A stretch of DNA of 64,000 bases, taken from NCBI RefSeq assembly GCF_027923405.1, contig NZ_BQYI01000001.1, positions 5,027,021 to 5,091,020 on the forward strand, read 5' to 3'. Positions within the stretch are counted from its first letter, which is position 1. Every line of letters starts with the position of its first letter. This stretch comes from Paenibacillus sp. YYML68. Lineage in GTDB: Bacteria; Bacillota; Bacilli; Paenibacillales; NBRC-103111. The position numbers and the translations under genes were made by a program. Positions 39,128 through 49,130 of this stretch are shown piece after piece. The notes under the pieces are model-generated. The model was not told the origin of the DNA, did not search any database, and saw only the letters and a program-made list of their open reading frames with translations.

Positions 39128-39397
39128 TTACTGATTCTCCAGCTCCTCTTTGCTGACCAAAGCGACTAAAGCGTTTACAGCCTGCTCAGCATCCGATCCC
39201 TCTGCACTAATATGGACTTCAGTCCCTGTGCTGATCGCCAAGCTCATGATTCCCATGATGCTTTTGGCATTCACCTTCTTCTCGTCCTTCTCCACAAAGA
39301 TTTCGGAAGAAAACTTGTTGGCTTCCTGAACGAAAAGTGCCGCCGGTCTGGCATGAAGGCCTGTTTTCAACTTGACGACTACTGGGCGTCTCGACAT
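39128..39397 (-). CDS. crh: Crh-like HPr-family protein with His15
   Basis: An 89-residue HPr fold. Locus (after whiA) and sequence (ARPAALFVQEAN, KKVNAKSIMG) are those of Crh. Ser46, the HPrK phosphorylation site, is present. Unlike B. subtilis Crh, which has Gln at position 15, this protein has His15 in TGLHARPAA, so it could also accept phosphate from enzyme I. It may thus act both in CcpA-dependent regulation and in PTS transfer. hprK is in the same window at 57.6 kb. Confidence 0.88.
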   Translation of the reverse strand: MSRRPVVVKLKTGLHARPAALFVQEANKFSSEIFVEKDEKKVNAKSIMGIMSLAISTGTEVHISAEGSDAEQAVNALVALVSKEELENQ

Positions 39398-39573
39398 GCA
39401 ACCAATACCCCCTACTTTTAATAGCTGATGCTTTTATTATTTCAGTTGGTGACAGAATCGCTAGCATAAAGCAAAAAAATTGCGATTTTTCATCTAGTAT
39501 ATCATTTTCCGTTGCATTGCACTAGAAAATTTGAAAAAATCCACAAAAAATCTAAACTTCAAAGTAATTTCGC

Positions 39574-40500
39574 TTATTTTCGAAGCTTTTCAGCCAATTC
39601 ATCGATTTTCCTTAACCGATGGTTAACTCCAGACTTACTCACCTTCCCCTTCAGCAGGTCTCCGACCTCCTTCAGGTTCATATCCGGATGCATGAGGCGA
39701 ATTTCCGCCACCTCGCGCAGCTTATCCGGAAGCTTATCGAGCCCGATCTCCTTCTGCAGCAGTCGGATGTTGTCAATTTGCCGGACAGCAGCGCCGATCG
39801 TCTTGTTCAAGTTGGCCGTTTCGCAATTGACAAGCCGATTGACGGAATTACGCATGTCCTTCATGATCCGAACATCCTCGAACCGCAGCAGCGCCTGATG
39901 TGCGCCGATCAGACTCAGAAATTCGATGATCTTCTCGCCCTCTTTAATATACAGCACGAAGCCCTTCTTCCGCTCAATACAGCGCGCGTTCAAGTCGAAC
40001 TCGTTCGCAAGCTTACAGAGCGCCTTACAGTGCTCTTCGTACATCGAGTATATTTCCAGATGGTACGATGAGCCCTCCGGATTGTTAACCGAGCCTCCGG
40101 CGAGGAAGGCTCCACGCAAGTACGCCCGCTTGCAGCAGCTTCGCTTGATCAGCGCAGCCTCAATGCCCGGCGTGAACAGGAATCCCTCGGAGACGATCTG
40201 CAGCTCCTTGAGTATATCCTGTACCTGCGTTGGCACACGAACGATGTAGACGTTGTTTTTTTTGAGCCGCATCTTTTTACGGACGAGCAGCTCCGTATGC
40301 ACGCGGAACGTTTTTTTCAGCAGCGAATAAATTCTTCGAGCAATCGCAGCATTTTCTGTTGAAATGTCCAGCACAATCTTTTGGCTTGTCAGCTGCACGG
40401 ACCCGTTCATGCGAATAAGCGAAGCTAATTCGGCGCGCTCGCAGCAGCTCTCCGACTCAAGCAGCGTCAGCTCCTTCTTCGTTACAGCGGCGAAGGACAT
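39574..40500 (-). CDS. whiA: WhiA, DNA-binding sporulation/division regulator
   Basis: A 308-residue protein: LAGLIDADG-like homing-endonuclease fold without nuclease function ([25 protein letters not shown] region, ~ residues 110-135) plus a C-terminal helix-turn-helix ([20 protein letters not shown]). ATG 40500 follows AGAGGTGAG. It sits in the conserved rapZ-yvcK-whiA-crh operon and overlaps nothing downstream. In Bacillus it affects division and chromosome segregation. Confidence 0.95.
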   Translation of the reverse strand: MSFAAVTKKELTLLESESCCERAELASLIRMNGSVQLTSQKIVLDISTENAAIARRIYSLLKKTFRVHTELLVRKKMRLKKNNVYIVRVPTQVQDILKELQIVSEGFLFTPGIEAALIKRSCCKRAYLRGAFLAGGSVNNPEGSSYHLEIYSMYEEHCKALCKLANEFDLNARCIERKKGFVLYIKEGEKIIEFLSLIGAHQALLRFEDVRIMKDMRNSVNRLVNCETANLNKTIGAAVRQIDNIRLLQKEIGLDKLPDKLREVAEIRLMHPDMNLKEVGDLLKGKVSKSGVNHRLRKIDELAEKLRK

Positions 40501-40505
40501 GAATC

Positions 40506-41498
40506 TCACCTCTTCTTGAACATCCAGCTCTCCACCAATTGATAAATATGCTGGCTTAGCTTTTCGGCGTCATGCCGTAAATACGTCCGAAACAGCACGA
40601 ACCGGTCCGCAATGACCTTGTACCCGTGCCGCTCCACCTCATCCCGATCAAGCTCGACGGGCCTTGCGCCCTGCTCTGCGTACTTGACAAGCACCTGCTC
40701 CGGAATTTCACTGTTATTGACGATGACATAATCGAACAAGTCTTCGCCAATATGATTGCGAATCGCCTTCAGGTGATCGCTCACCTTGTAATCATCGGTC
40801 TCGCCAGGCTGTGTCATGACGTTGCAGACGTACATCTTAAGTGATGTCGACTCGACGATCGCTTCGGTAATCTCCGGTACGAGCAGATTGGGCAATATGC
40901 TCGTGTACAAGCTCCCCGGACCTACAAGAATCGCGTCGGCCTTCCGAATCGCCTCCAGCGCCTCGGGCAGGGCGCGCGCATCGCTAGGCTCGATGGACAC
41001 TCGTTTGATGACACCGCGAGCCTTCGGAATTTTGGACTCGCCCTCGACGTGGGAGCCGTCCTCCATATCCGCATGCAGCACGAGCGCCTGATCGGAGGAG
41101 GGCAGCACCCGTCCTCTAACCGCAAGCACCCGGCTCAGCTCCCGCACACCCGTTACGAAATCACCGGTAATATCCCTCATAGCCGCCAGCATTAGGTTAC
41201 CCAAGCTGTGGCCTGCCAATCCGTTCCCCTTGTCAAACCGATATTCCAGAAGCTTCCCTAATAGCGGCTCCACATCGGCAAGCGCCGTAAGCACGTTCCG
41301 GATATCGCCAGGAGGAATAATTTCGAACTCCGAACGCAGTCTGCCAGAGCTTCCGCCGTCATCGGCCACTGTCACAATCGCGGTGATGTCGATCGGCTTC
41401 TGCTTCAAGCCGCGGAGCATAACGGACAGCCCGGTTCCCCCGCCGATGACTACGATTCGGGGCTGATACGCCGCATCGCCTTCCGCGTCTAGGCTCAT
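40506..41498 (-). CDS. yvcK: YvcK/CofD-like gluconeogenesis and cell-wall factor
   Basis: A 330-residue Rossmann-type protein with [18 protein letters not shown] and [17 protein letters not shown]. YvcK binds UDP-sugars and is needed on gluconeogenic carbon, where it affects PBP1 placement and wall precursor flow. It overlaps rapZ by 4 bp and ends 5 bp before whiA. Confidence 0.95.
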   Translation of the reverse strand: MSLDAEGDAAYQPRIVVIGGGTGLSVMLRGLKQKPIDITAIVTVADDGGSSGRLRSEFEIIPPGDIRNVLTALADVEPLLGKLLEYRFDKGNGLAGHSLGNLMLAAMRDITGDFVTGVRELSRVLAVRGRVLPSSDQALVLHADMEDGSHVEGESKIPKARGVIKRVSIEPSDARALPEALEAIRKADAILVGPGSLYTSILPNLLVPEITEAIVESTSLKMYVCNVMTQPGETDDYKVSDHLKAIRNHIGEDLFDYVIVNNSEIPEQVLVKYAEQGARPVELDRDEVERHGYKVIADRFVLFRTYLRHDAEKLSQHIYQLVESWMFKKR

Positions 41499-42394
41499 CG
41501 CTTCACCTCAATGCGGTCCCGTTCGGAATCCCGATGATTCACACGGACGACCTCAGTCTCGCTGCTGCCCATCACTTTGCCCAAGTATTCAGCTATGGCC
41601 ACTGACCGGTGCTTACCGCCCGTACAGCCGATGCCGACGACAATCTGGCTCTTGCCTTCCTTCTTATATTGGGGCACCAGAAAGTGCAGCATATCGAGCA
41701 GCTTAGTCAGAAACTCCTGCGTTTCATTCCACTTCATCACATAGTCGTACACTTCGCTGTCCTGTCCCGTATTCGGCCGCAGATGATCGATATAATGCGG
41801 ATTCGGCAAAAAACGAACATCGAAGATGAGATCCGCGTCAATCGGAATGCCATACTTGAAGCCGAACGAGATGACGTTGATCGAGATGCTGCCGCTCTCC
41901 AGCGTCGAAAATCTCGAGGCGATCTTCTCCTTCAGCTGAGCGGGCTTCAAGCTGCTCGTATCGATGACCTGCGTCGCGAGCCCCTTCAGCTCCTCCAGCA
42001 GCTTGCGCTCCTGCTGAATGCCCTCGAGCGGTGCGCCCGTCGGAGCGAGCGGATGCTTGCGCCGACTCTCCTTGTAGCGCTGTACCAGCACGGCATCGGT
42101 CGACTCCAGGAACAGAATTTCATTCGTAATTGTATAATTCTCGTTCAAGTACCGAAGCGATGAGGAAAGTGTATTGAAAAACTCGCGCCCGCGCAAATCG
42201 ATGACCAGCGCGACCTTGCCGATGCGTCCCTTCGACTGCTCAATGAGCTCCGCAAATTTCGGGATGAGCACCGGCGGTAAATTATCCACGCAAAAGTAGC
42301 CGAGATCCTCTAAGCTCTGTACCGCGATCGTCTTACCGGCGCCGGACATCCCGGTAATGATGACCAGCTTGCCAATACTTTGCAGCTCATCCAT
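41495..42394 (-). CDS. rapZ: RapZ/YvcJ nucleotide-binding protein
   Basis: A 299-residue P-loop protein: Walker [15 protein letters not shown] near residue 13 and the C-terminal [19 protein letters not shown] prefer ATG 42394, since AGGAG lies 11 nt upstream, over an in-frame GTG. In E. coli RapZ guides glmZ RNA decay; the Bacillus protein has GTPase/ATPase activity of less clear role. Second gene of the operon, 49 bp after glcK. Confidence 0.95.
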   Translation of the reverse strand: MDELQSIGKLVIITGMSGAGKTIAVQSLEDLGYFCVDNLPPVLIPKFAELIEQSKGRIGKVALVIDLRGREFFNTLSSSLRYLNENYTITNEILFLESTDAVLVQRYKESRRKHPLAPTGAPLEGIQQERKLLEELKGLATQVIDTSSLKPAQLKEKIASRFSTLESGSISINVISFGFKYGIPIDADLIFDVRFLPNPHYIDHLRPNTGQDSEVYDYVMKWNETQEFLTKLLDMLHFLVPQYKKEGKSQIVVGIGCTGGKHRSVAIAEYLGKVMGSSETEVVRVNHRDSERDRIEVKR

Positions 42395-42443
42395 GGGAAT
42401 CAGCACTCCTTTCGTATGGTATTCGAATCGTTATGCCTTGTGG

Positions 42444-43394
42444 TCAGGCACGCAGGCTCAGTCCAGCCGCACCGACAATACCTGCATCGTTGCCCAGAAT
42501 GGCCGGTACGATGTCCACGCCTTCCTTCACCGTCTCCTGCGCATGCTCGATGTAATATTTACGTATCGCATCGAACAATATATCTCCAGCCTTAGACACG
42601 CCGCCGCCTACGATAAAGCGCTGTGGATTCAGCACAACCGAGATAAGCGCCATCGACTTGCCGATATACAGCGCCGCTCGGTTAATGATGCGGAGCGCCG
42701 TCTCGTCGCCGGTCTTCGCCGCATCGAAGACGTCCTTCGCCATGATGTTCTCGACAAGCGCCAGTGACGTATGCTCCCCGCGCGCAACCGCTTCCTTGGC
42801 CATCCGAATAATGCCTGTAGCTGACGACACCGTCTCGAGACATCCCTTCTTGCCGCAGCCGCAATCGATCGCCTCAAGGTCCGGTACGATCACCATATGC
42901 CCCAGCTCGCCAGCCATGCCGTTGAAGCCTTCATAAATATGACCACGGATAATAACACCACCGCCCACACCCGTTCCGAGCGTATAGCACACCAAGTTGT
43001 TAATACCCTTGCCTGCACCTGCCCATGCTTCGCCAAGCGCGGCAACGTTCGCATCGTTATTGATCTTGACCGGCTTACCCAGCTTCTCCTCCAAGATCCT
43101 TCTGACCGGTACATCCCGCCAGCCCAGATTCGGCGCCAGCTTCATAACGCCCTCTTCCATGTCCATGAAGCCTGCAAAACCGGCTCCGATGCCAGCTACC
43201 TGCTCCCATGTGTATGCAGATTCCTCGACAAGCTTGCGTGCATATTGCGCAATATTTTCGAGGACGACATCCGCTCCGTGCTCCGTTCCCGTTGGCCCCT
43301 CGTAAGTTTGCAGCAGATTGCCCTGCTCATCGCACAAACCGAGCTTAATCGTTGTACCTCCAAGATCGACTCCTAAGTATACTTTACCGCTCAT
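42444..43394 (-). CDS. glcK: Glucokinase, ROK family
   Basis: A 316-residue ROK sugar kinase: YLGVDLGGTTIKLGL phosphate loop at the N-terminus, ELGHMVI and the zinc motif CGCGKKGCLE. ATG 43394 after GAGGTG; an earlier start is unsupported. It phosphorylates glucose from non-PTS routes. First gene of the operon leading to crh. Confidence 0.93.
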   Translation of the reverse strand: MSGKVYLGVDLGGTTIKLGLCDEQGNLLQTYEGPTGTEHGADVVLENIAQYARKLVEESAYTWEQVAGIGAGFAGFMDMEEGVMKLAPNLGWRDVPVRRILEEKLGKPVKINNDANVAALGEAWAGAGKGINNLVCYTLGTGVGGGVIIRGHIYEGFNGMAGELGHMVIVPDLEAIDCGCGKKGCLETVSSATGIIRMAKEAVARGEHTSLALVENIMAKDVFDAAKTGDETALRIINRAALYIGKSMALISVVLNPQRFIVGGGVSKAGDILFDAIRKYYIEHAQETVKEGVDIVPAILGNDAGIVGAAGLSLRA

Positions 43395-43469
43395 CGTTGG
43401 CTTCACCTCATTAATTAACAATCGCATCCATAACATACTTATCGTTCGTCGGCTTGCACTCCTGTTCCA

Positions 43470-43498
43470 ACTATAAGACAACCTATACGACAGGTCAA
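43470..43498 (-). promoter_or_regulatory. Promoter of glcK-rapZ-yvcK-whiA-crh
   Basis: TTGACC, 17 nt, TATAGT on the minus strand, 76 bp upstream of glcK. Confidence 0.8.
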
Positions 43499-43516
43499 GA
43501 CAAGACAATAGGAAAA

Positions 43517-43542
43517 AGCGTGAAACAATACTGTTCCACGCT
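43517..43542 (-). terminator. trxB terminator
   Basis: A 10-bp stem (43517-43526 with 43533-43542, one G:U) followed on the minus strand by TTTTTCC, 18 bp after the trxB stop. Confidence 0.9.
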
Positions 43543-43559
43543 TGCTATAAAGCGGTTCT

Positions 43560-44507
43560 TTAGAGCGACTTGCTCCAATCGTGCACCATATGCCCCTCAA
43601 GAAACTTCTCACAGTCAAGAGCCGCCATACAGCCGCTGCCTGCTGCAGTAATCGCTTGACGGTACTTGCTATCCTGCACGTCTCCGCAAGTGAATACACC
43701 TTCGACATTCGTCATCGACGTCCCCGGCTTCACCATAATGTAGCCGATCTCGTCGGTTGCGACCTGTCCTGCAAGGAACTCGGTATTCGGCTTATGACCG
43801 ATCGCAACGAAGATGCCGTCCGTCTCGATCAGCTCCTCCTCACCGGTCTCGTTGTTCTTCACCTTCAGACCGGTTACGCCCTTATCACCGGCGACCACCT
43901 CAAGCGGTGTCCGGTTCAAGCTCCAGGCGACCTTCTCGTTCTCGCGGGCGCGGTCCTGCATAATTTTCGAGGCGCGCAGCTCGCTGCGGCGATGGACGAG
44001 CGTCACCTGAGTGGCGAAGCGCGTTAAGAAGTTCGCTTCCTCCATCGCCGAGTCGCCACCGCCGACGACAATAATCTTTTTGCCGCGGAAGAAGAAGCCG
44101 TCACACGTTGCGCATGTGCTCACGCCGCGTCCGATATTCTCCTTCTCGTTCGTAATACCGAGCAGCTTCGCCGATGCTCCGGTCGAGATAATGAGCGACT
44201 CCGCCTCCAGATCGCCGATCCCTTCGACATTCAGCTTGAACGGACGCTTGGACAGATCCACCTTATTGACCCAGCCCGTCTTGAACTCGGCTCCGAAGCG
44301 CTCCGCCTGCTTACGCATGTTCGTCATGAGCTCAGGCCCCATAATGCCCTCAGGAAAGCCCGGGAAGTTCTCCACCTCGGTCGTCGTCGTCAGCTGTCCG
44401 CCCGGCTCCGGCCCCTCGATAACGAGTGGACTCAGATTCGCTCGCGCCAAATATATAGCTGCCGTAAGACCGGCAGGTCCCGTGCCGATTACGATCGATT
44501 TGTACAT
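43560..44507 (-). CDS. trxB: Thioredoxin reductase
   Basis: A 315-residue flavoprotein that passes electrons from NADPH to thioredoxin. FAD motif GTGPAGLTAAIYLAR, redox pair CATC (Cys132, Cys135), NADPH motif GGGDSAMEEANFL and the C-terminal FTCGDVQD are intact. ATG 44507 chosen over GTG 44519, which would overlap the SD AAAGGAG. Confidence 0.97.
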   Translation of the reverse strand: MYKSIVIGTGPAGLTAAIYLARANLSPLVIEGPEPGGQLTTTTEVENFPGFPEGIMGPELMTNMRKQAERFGAEFKTGWVNKVDLSKRPFKLNVEGIGDLEAESLIISTGASAKLLGITNEKENIGRGVSTCATCDGFFFRGKKIIVVGGGDSAMEEANFLTRFATQVTLVHRRSELRASKIMQDRARENEKVAWSLNRTPLEVVAGDKGVTGLKVKNNETGEEELIETDGIFVAIGHKPNTEFLAGQVATDEIGYIMVKPGTSMTNVEGVFTCGDVQDSKYRQAITAAGSGCMAALDCEKFLEGHMVHDWSKSL

Positions 44508-44552
44508 ATGCTCATGCACTCCTTTCCATCCTGCTTAATCCATTACATCGTA

Positions 44553-46334
44553 TTATGAAGTAGAATCCATCCCAGGTAACTTGCGGAATATCGAGTCCAT
44601 CTTCTCGAGCAGGCCGCATACCGCATCGATCGACTTGGCATTCTTGCTTACCGTAACAGCGGACACGCCATACCGATTGGCCAGCTCCTGGAACGATAAC
44701 GTGCGGCGGTGCATGCGGGCTATCCAATATTCGAGTGCAGCGGCCCAGCCCTCTACCTTCGTAATCTTCGGCACCTCGGGGAACACGCGGGTCAAGTACT
44801 CGACCCATAGCGTCTGCAGGTCGTACTGCTGCACCATATCGTAGCGGCGTGCCATGTGACGCAGTGCCACCTCCATGACGGTCTGCCATTTCGGATCCCA
44901 CACTGGCAGGTTGGGCGAATGCGGCGAAGGGGCAACCGTCGTACGGCATCCCTCCAGCACCGCCTGCAGCGGCCTCTGAACACCTAGACTTCGCAGCACG
45001 AAGATCGCGACCTTCTTGAGATAGTCGTCCTCATCAGGCAGTGCGATGAACTCGCTCAGCACATCCTTCACTTCCTCGTCGGCAAGGAGCGCGAACGCTT
45101 GAATCACTTGAAGCTTCGTGTTGCTGTCCCCGTGTCGCAGCGCCCAGAAGAAGGAAGCGCGAACGAGAGGATCCTTCTTCAGCTGCTCGGGCAGTCCGTT
45201 CTCCGATCTGCTCTTATCAATCGTGCGCAGCTGCTCCTCGAACGGGAGCTGGTAATGGTAGCTCACTTGCGCAACGCCGTCTGCGGCAGACGGATCTGAC
45301 ATGTCCTTGTGCTCGTGAGTCTGTCCGACAATATTCAAGTAAAACTTCGGAATCTCCGAGCCAGGGTCCAGCTTCTGCACTTGTCTCCACAGCTTCTCCG
45401 CATCGTGCAGCCGACCTGTATTATATGCGGCCACTGCGGCATAATGATGCAGGCAAGGGTCATCCGTCGCCTCTCCGCCCTTTAGGAGTCGCTTGAACAA
45501 GCGGTACGCCTGCTCATGCTCACTTAAGATACCCATCGTCGTAGCGAGTTTAAACACATGATCCTGATGAAACGGGTACGTCTTGCGCAGCAGCTCCAGC
45601 AGCTCGGACAGCTCGTTCTTATCTCCGAAGTGCTGGTAGAAGATCGCAAGGTTGCACAATGCGTGCAAATTGCCTGGCTCCAGCTCCAGCACCTGCTTAA
45701 TCATCGCAACCGACTTCTCGAACAATCCCATGTAATAGTAAGCCAGTGCCAAATTGTTACGAGCCGCTATGAACTCCGGATGCGTGCGAATCAGCTTCTC
45801 CAGCAGCCTCACTGCCTCAGAGAATTTCCCCTCCTCCAGCAAGCTTCTCGCTTGATCATGCTCGAACAAGCCTTCACGGCTCTTAATCGTAGACAGCTTC
45901 GTCGGACGATCCAGCTCCAAGCGCAAAAGCTCCATCATTTCTTCCGATTCTTCTAAGAACTGCCCGTTCGGATCATTCTCCAAGTAGTGGACGATCGCCT
46001 TCTCGGCTGACTCGTATTTCTCCATGTTGGCAAAATTGTTCGCCATATAGAAGTAGCATTCCGTCATGGTCGGATCGATGCGATCAAGCACATGCTGCAG
46101 AATGACATTAGATTCCTCATAATTACCCATTTCAGACAACAGTCCGGCCAGGTTGCAATGATTAACCGGGTTTTCTGGCTCATATTCAGCTGCGCGGCGA
46201 AAATATTTCAATGCCTTATCGTAATGAAAACGGTCCAGGGACTGAACGGCTTTCTCGAAAAAGAACGTGGCATCCCTTTTCATCGGTACGACATTGGTTG
46301 CGGGTTTGGGTAACACACGTTTTTTATTCTCCAC
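44553..46334 (-). CDS. TPR protein with C-terminal helix-turn-helix
   Basis: A 593-residue cytosolic protein, GTG start after GGGAGGTG. At least six tetratricopeptide repeats cover about 22-330 (YFRRAAEYEPENPVNHCNLA is one). The last 60 residues contain a helix-turn-helix-like stretch, FQELANRYGVSAVTVSKNAK. It occupies the place of B. subtilis yvcD, a TPR protein beside trxB. Function unknown; repeats suggest protein contacts, the C-terminus suggests DNA binding. Confidence 0.8.
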   Translation of the reverse strand: MENKKRVLPKPATNVVPMKRDATFFFEKAVQSLDRFHYDKALKYFRRAAEYEPENPVNHCNLAGLLSEMGNYEESNVILQHVLDRIDPTMTECYFYMANNFANMEKYESAEKAIVHYLENDPNGQFLEESEEMMELLRLELDRPTKLSTIKSREGLFEHDQARSLLEEGKFSEAVRLLEKLIRTHPEFIAARNNLALAYYYMGLFEKSVAMIKQVLELEPGNLHALCNLAIFYQHFGDKNELSELLELLRKTYPFHQDHVFKLATTMGILSEHEQAYRLFKRLLKGGEATDDPCLHHYAAVAAYNTGRLHDAEKLWRQVQKLDPGSEIPKFYLNIVGQTHEHKDMSDPSAADGVAQVSYHYQLPFEEQLRTIDKSRSENGLPEQLKKDPLVRASFFWALRHGDSNTKLQVIQAFALLADEEVKDVLSEFIALPDEDDYLKKVAIFVLRSLGVQRPLQAVLEGCRTTVAPSPHSPNLPVWDPKWQTVMEVALRHMARRYDMVQQYDLQTLWVEYLTRVFPEVPKITKVEGWAAALEYWIARMHRRTLSFQELANRYGVSAVTVSKNAKSIDAVCGLLEKMDSIFRKLPGMDSTS

Positions 46335-46371
46335 GTCTATAAGGCACCTCCCTGAAACCTATTGATACCTC

Positions 46372-46401
46372 AGTATAACACAGGTAGGCCTCAAACCGTA
46401 A
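46372..46401 (-). promoter_or_regulatory. Probable promoter of the TPR-trxB operon
   Basis: TTACGG, 18 nt, TATACT on the minus strand. It overlaps the terminator hairpin after the PRPP synthetase gene. Confidence 0.55.
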
Positions 46402-46413
46402 GGTTTGAGGCCT
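46386..46413. terminator. Terminator hairpin after the PRPP synthetase gene
   Basis: A 12-bp perfect stem AGGCCTCAAACC/GGTTTGAGGCCT with a 4-nt loop between the prs-like gene and the TPR gene. No clean T run follows on either strand. Confidence 0.65.
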
Positions 46414-46462
46414 GATTCGATAGCGGAGCTGCACGCAGCAGCCGATTCAATCAACAAGTTAC

Positions 46463-47413
46463 TTACACGCCGCCGTACTTGAACAACGAGCTGAGAGAGC
46501 CGCCGGACATGATGATATTAATCGCATCGGACAACAGATGAGCAACGGACAATACCTGGAACTTCTCGGAATGTCCGTCCGGAATCGCGATCGAATCCGT
46601 AATGACGACCTCCTTGATGTTCGGGTGATCCAGACGCTGCAGCGCAGGGCCCGAGAACACCGGGTGCGTCGCACAGACGTACGCATCGTTGGCACCGCGC
46701 TCCTTCAGACTCTCGACGACGTTAACAATCGTCGTTCCCGTATCGATCAAGTCCTCGATAATGATCGGCGTCATCCCTTCGACGTCACCGATCACATGCG
46801 TAATGACCGATTCGTTGTGTGCCGGTCTCTTCTTGATCATCATAGCGAACGGCGTATCGAGAATGTTCGCCATCTTCTCCGCAGTCGTCGCGCGACCTGC
46901 ATCCGGAGACACGATGATCGCATTCGGAAGATTCAACCGCTTGATGTAATCGCTGACGAGATCAAGCGCTGTAAGATGATCCACCGGTATATTGAAGAAG
47001 CCTTGAATCGCCGGGGCATGCAGGTCGATGGTAATAACGCGGTCTGCGCCGGCTGCCGTCAGCAGGTCAGCGACCAGCTTCGCCGAGATCGGCTCACGCG
47101 GCGCTGCCTTCCGCTCTTGGCGGGAGTAACCATAGTATGGAACGACAAGATTGATCGTTCTCGCCGAAGCGCGCTTCGCCGCATCCATCATGACTAGAAG
47201 CTCCATGAAGTTCTCATTAATCGGATCCGAGAACGTCTGTACGAGGAATACGTCGCAGTTACGAATGCTCTCTTCGAAGAGACAGTAGATTTCCCCGCTC
47301 TTGAATCGGGAAAGCTTAATCTGGCCTAGCGGCACCTCAAGCTCCTTACAAATGCGCTCCGCCAGCTTCGGGTTGGACGAACCCGAAAAAATCTTCATTT
47401 TGTCGCTGTACAT
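46463..47413 (-). CDS. prs: Ribose-phosphate pyrophosphokinase paralogue
   Basis: A 316-residue PRPP synthetase. DLHAPAIQGFFNIPVDHL, VPYYGYSRQERK and the PRPP loop IIEDLIDTGTTIVNV identify the family. Two family motifs are altered: SPDAGRATTAEKM where SPDHGGV is usual, and EDLIDTGTT where DDIIDTGGT is usual. It lies next to the his operon, whose first step uses PRPP. It is probably a second, specialised copy beside a housekeeping prs elsewhere. ATG after GCGGAGGT. Confidence 0.88.
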   Translation of the reverse strand: MYSDKMKIFSGSSNPKLAERICKELEVPLGQIKLSRFKSGEIYCLFEESIRNCDVFLVQTFSDPINENFMELLVMMDAAKRASARTINLVVPYYGYSRQERKAAPREPISAKLVADLLTAAGADRVITIDLHAPAIQGFFNIPVDHLTALDLVSDYIKRLNLPNAIIVSPDAGRATTAEKMANILDTPFAMMIKKRPAHNESVITHVIGDVEGMTPIIIEDLIDTGTTIVNVVESLKERGANDAYVCATHPVFSGPALQRLDHPNIKEVVITDSIAIPDGHSEKFQVLSVAHLLSDAINIIMSGGSLSSLFKYGGV

Positions 47414-47536
47414 GGTTACCTCCGCTTTCTAAAGGGTACATAGGTTGATTCATTTCGACATGCTCCGACTACTTATGACAAGGATTGCTCGTTAGCTATA
47501 GCTTTACATAAAATTAAAACATTCATTACAACCTTA

Positions 47537-48364
47537 TTATACATGAAATGAATCGATTCCAATAGGCACCATCGTACGATTACGCGCTTTAAATGTGGCT
47601 AATTCGTTAAATCCGACAGCTTTCAACATATCGACAGCCTGATCCAAATATTGCGACAACCGCTCCGGCTGGTGCGCATCCGAGCCGATCGTCACCGGAA
47701 TACCGAGCTCCAGCGCATATTCGAGCATCCGGCGACTCGGGAACATCTCGTTCACCGGCATCCGCAAGCCCGACGCGTTCAGCTCAATCGCCATATCGGC
47801 GGCCTTCACCGCCTCAAGCGCGCGACGCTCTAGCTGCTGCACATCGCAGTCCGGCTTGAAGCCGAAGCGCTTGATGACATCGATGTGACCGATATAGTCG
47901 TACAAGCCGGTACGACACGCCTTCTCGACAGCGTCGTAATATTGCTCGTACACCGCGTAAGCGTCCCGCTCCTTCCAGCCGTCCGTCTGGCGGTAGTCCG
48001 TAATGTCCCACTCGCCGAGGAAATGAACGGAGCCGATGACGTAATCCCACGGGTAAGCGCGGATGATCCGCTCAATCTCCGTCTCCCAGCCCTCGATATA
48101 ATCGCCCTCCAGACCGACGCGGATGTCAATCTGATCCTTGTACTTCTGCTGCAGACGGAACGCCTCCTCCACATAGTGCGGAAGCTCCTCCATCGGCATC
48201 GCCATGCCGGGCAAGTAGGTAGCCGGGTCTACATGGAGCAAGGGCATGTGATCGGACAGCCCCAGCTGGGTCAGCCCAATCTCAATGCCCCTTAATACGT
48301 ACTCCTCCAGCTCACCCGACGCATGCCCGCAGCGCACATGGTGCGTGTGGTAATCGATTCGCAT
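47537..48364 (-). CDS. hisJ: Histidinol-phosphatase, PHP family
   Basis: A 275-residue metal-dependent PHP-domain phosphatase (HisK/HisJ type) removing phosphate from histidinol phosphate. DYHTHHVRCGHAS, LGLSDHMPL, GSVHFLG and GSDAHQPE supply the metal ligands. It is the last gene of the his operon, 64 bp after hisIE, with SD AGGAGGG. Confidence 0.93.
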   Translation of the reverse strand: MRIDYHTHHVRCGHASGELEEYVLRGIEIGLTQLGLSDHMPLLHVDPATYLPGMAMPMEELPHYVEEAFRLQQKYKDQIDIRVGLEGDYIEGWETEIERIIRAYPWDYVIGSVHFLGEWDITDYRQTDGWKERDAYAVYEQYYDAVEKACRTGLYDYIGHIDVIKRFGFKPDCDVQQLERRALEAVKAADMAIELNASGLRMPVNEMFPSRRMLEYALELGIPVTIGSDAHQPERLSQYLDQAVDMLKAVGFNELATFKARNRTMVPIGIDSFHV

Positions 48365-48428
48365 CGTTGAACGTTCCCTCCTGAAATAACAAGCCCCGAG
48401 CCGATCGGATCGTATCGGATCATGTTAC

Positions 48429-49130
48429 TTATTTATTATGACGGCGGTCCAGCTCCTGCATAATGTCATCGAGCGGCACCTGCTGCTCCCGCAGCAGCAC
48501 GAGCAGGTGGAACAGCAGATCGCTCGCCTCGTACCTTAGCTCCTCGCGGCTGCGATTCTTCGCTGCGATGATGACCTCGCCCGCTTCCTCGCCGACCTTC
48601 TTCAAAATCTTGTCGACGCCCTTCTCGAACAAGTACGTCGTATACGCACCCTCTGGACGCTCGGCATCACGCTGTGCAATCGTCGCCTCGAGCTTGTTAA
48701 GGATCTCGAAGCGGTCCTGTCCTGACGCCGCTCCTGCAGTAGCCTGCTGGCCTTCGGCCTTGTCCTGCCACACGCCAAGCGCAGGCTCGTTATAGAAGCA
48801 GCTGTACTGGCCCGTATGACAGGCCGGTCCTGCCTGCTCCACCTGCACGAGCAGCGTGTCGCCGTCGCAGTCGTACTTCAGCGAGCGCACCTTCTGAATG
48901 TGCCCGCTCGTCGCGCCCTTATGCCACAGCTCGCTGCGCGAGCGGCTCCAGAACCACGTCTGGCCACTCTCCAGCGTCTTGCCGAGCGACTCCTCGTTCA
49001 TATAGGCCAGCATGAGCACTTCCTTGCTGACCGCATCCTGCACGATGGCCGGCACGAGACCATGCGCATCCCAGCGAATCGCAGCATTCAGCTCCTGCAA
49101 GCTTGCCGCCGCACCGCGTTGTTCACTCAT
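48429..49130 (-). CDS. hisIE: Fused phosphoribosyl-AMP cyclohydrolase / phosphoribosyl-ATP pyrophosphohydrolase
   Basis: A 233-residue fusion. The HisI part (1-115) has [14 protein letters not shown] and the zinc cysteines around [11 protein letters not shown] and [13 protein letters not shown]. The HisE part (about 140-233) has [12 protein letters not shown] and [13 protein letters not shown]. It performs steps 2 and 3 of histidine synthesis. Starts in a 4-bp overlap with hisF. Confidence 0.97.
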   Translation of the reverse strand: MSEQRGAAASLQELNAAIRWDAHGLVPAIVQDAVSKEVLMLAYMNEESLGKTLESGQTWFWSRSRSELWHKGATSGHIQKVRSLKYDCDGDTLLVQVEQAGPACHTGQYSCFYNEPALGVWQDKAEGQQATAGAASGQDRFEILNKLEATIAQRDAERPEGAYTTYLFEKGVDKILKKVGEEAGEVIIAAKNRSREELRYEASDLLFHLLVLLREQQVPLDDIMQELDRRHNK

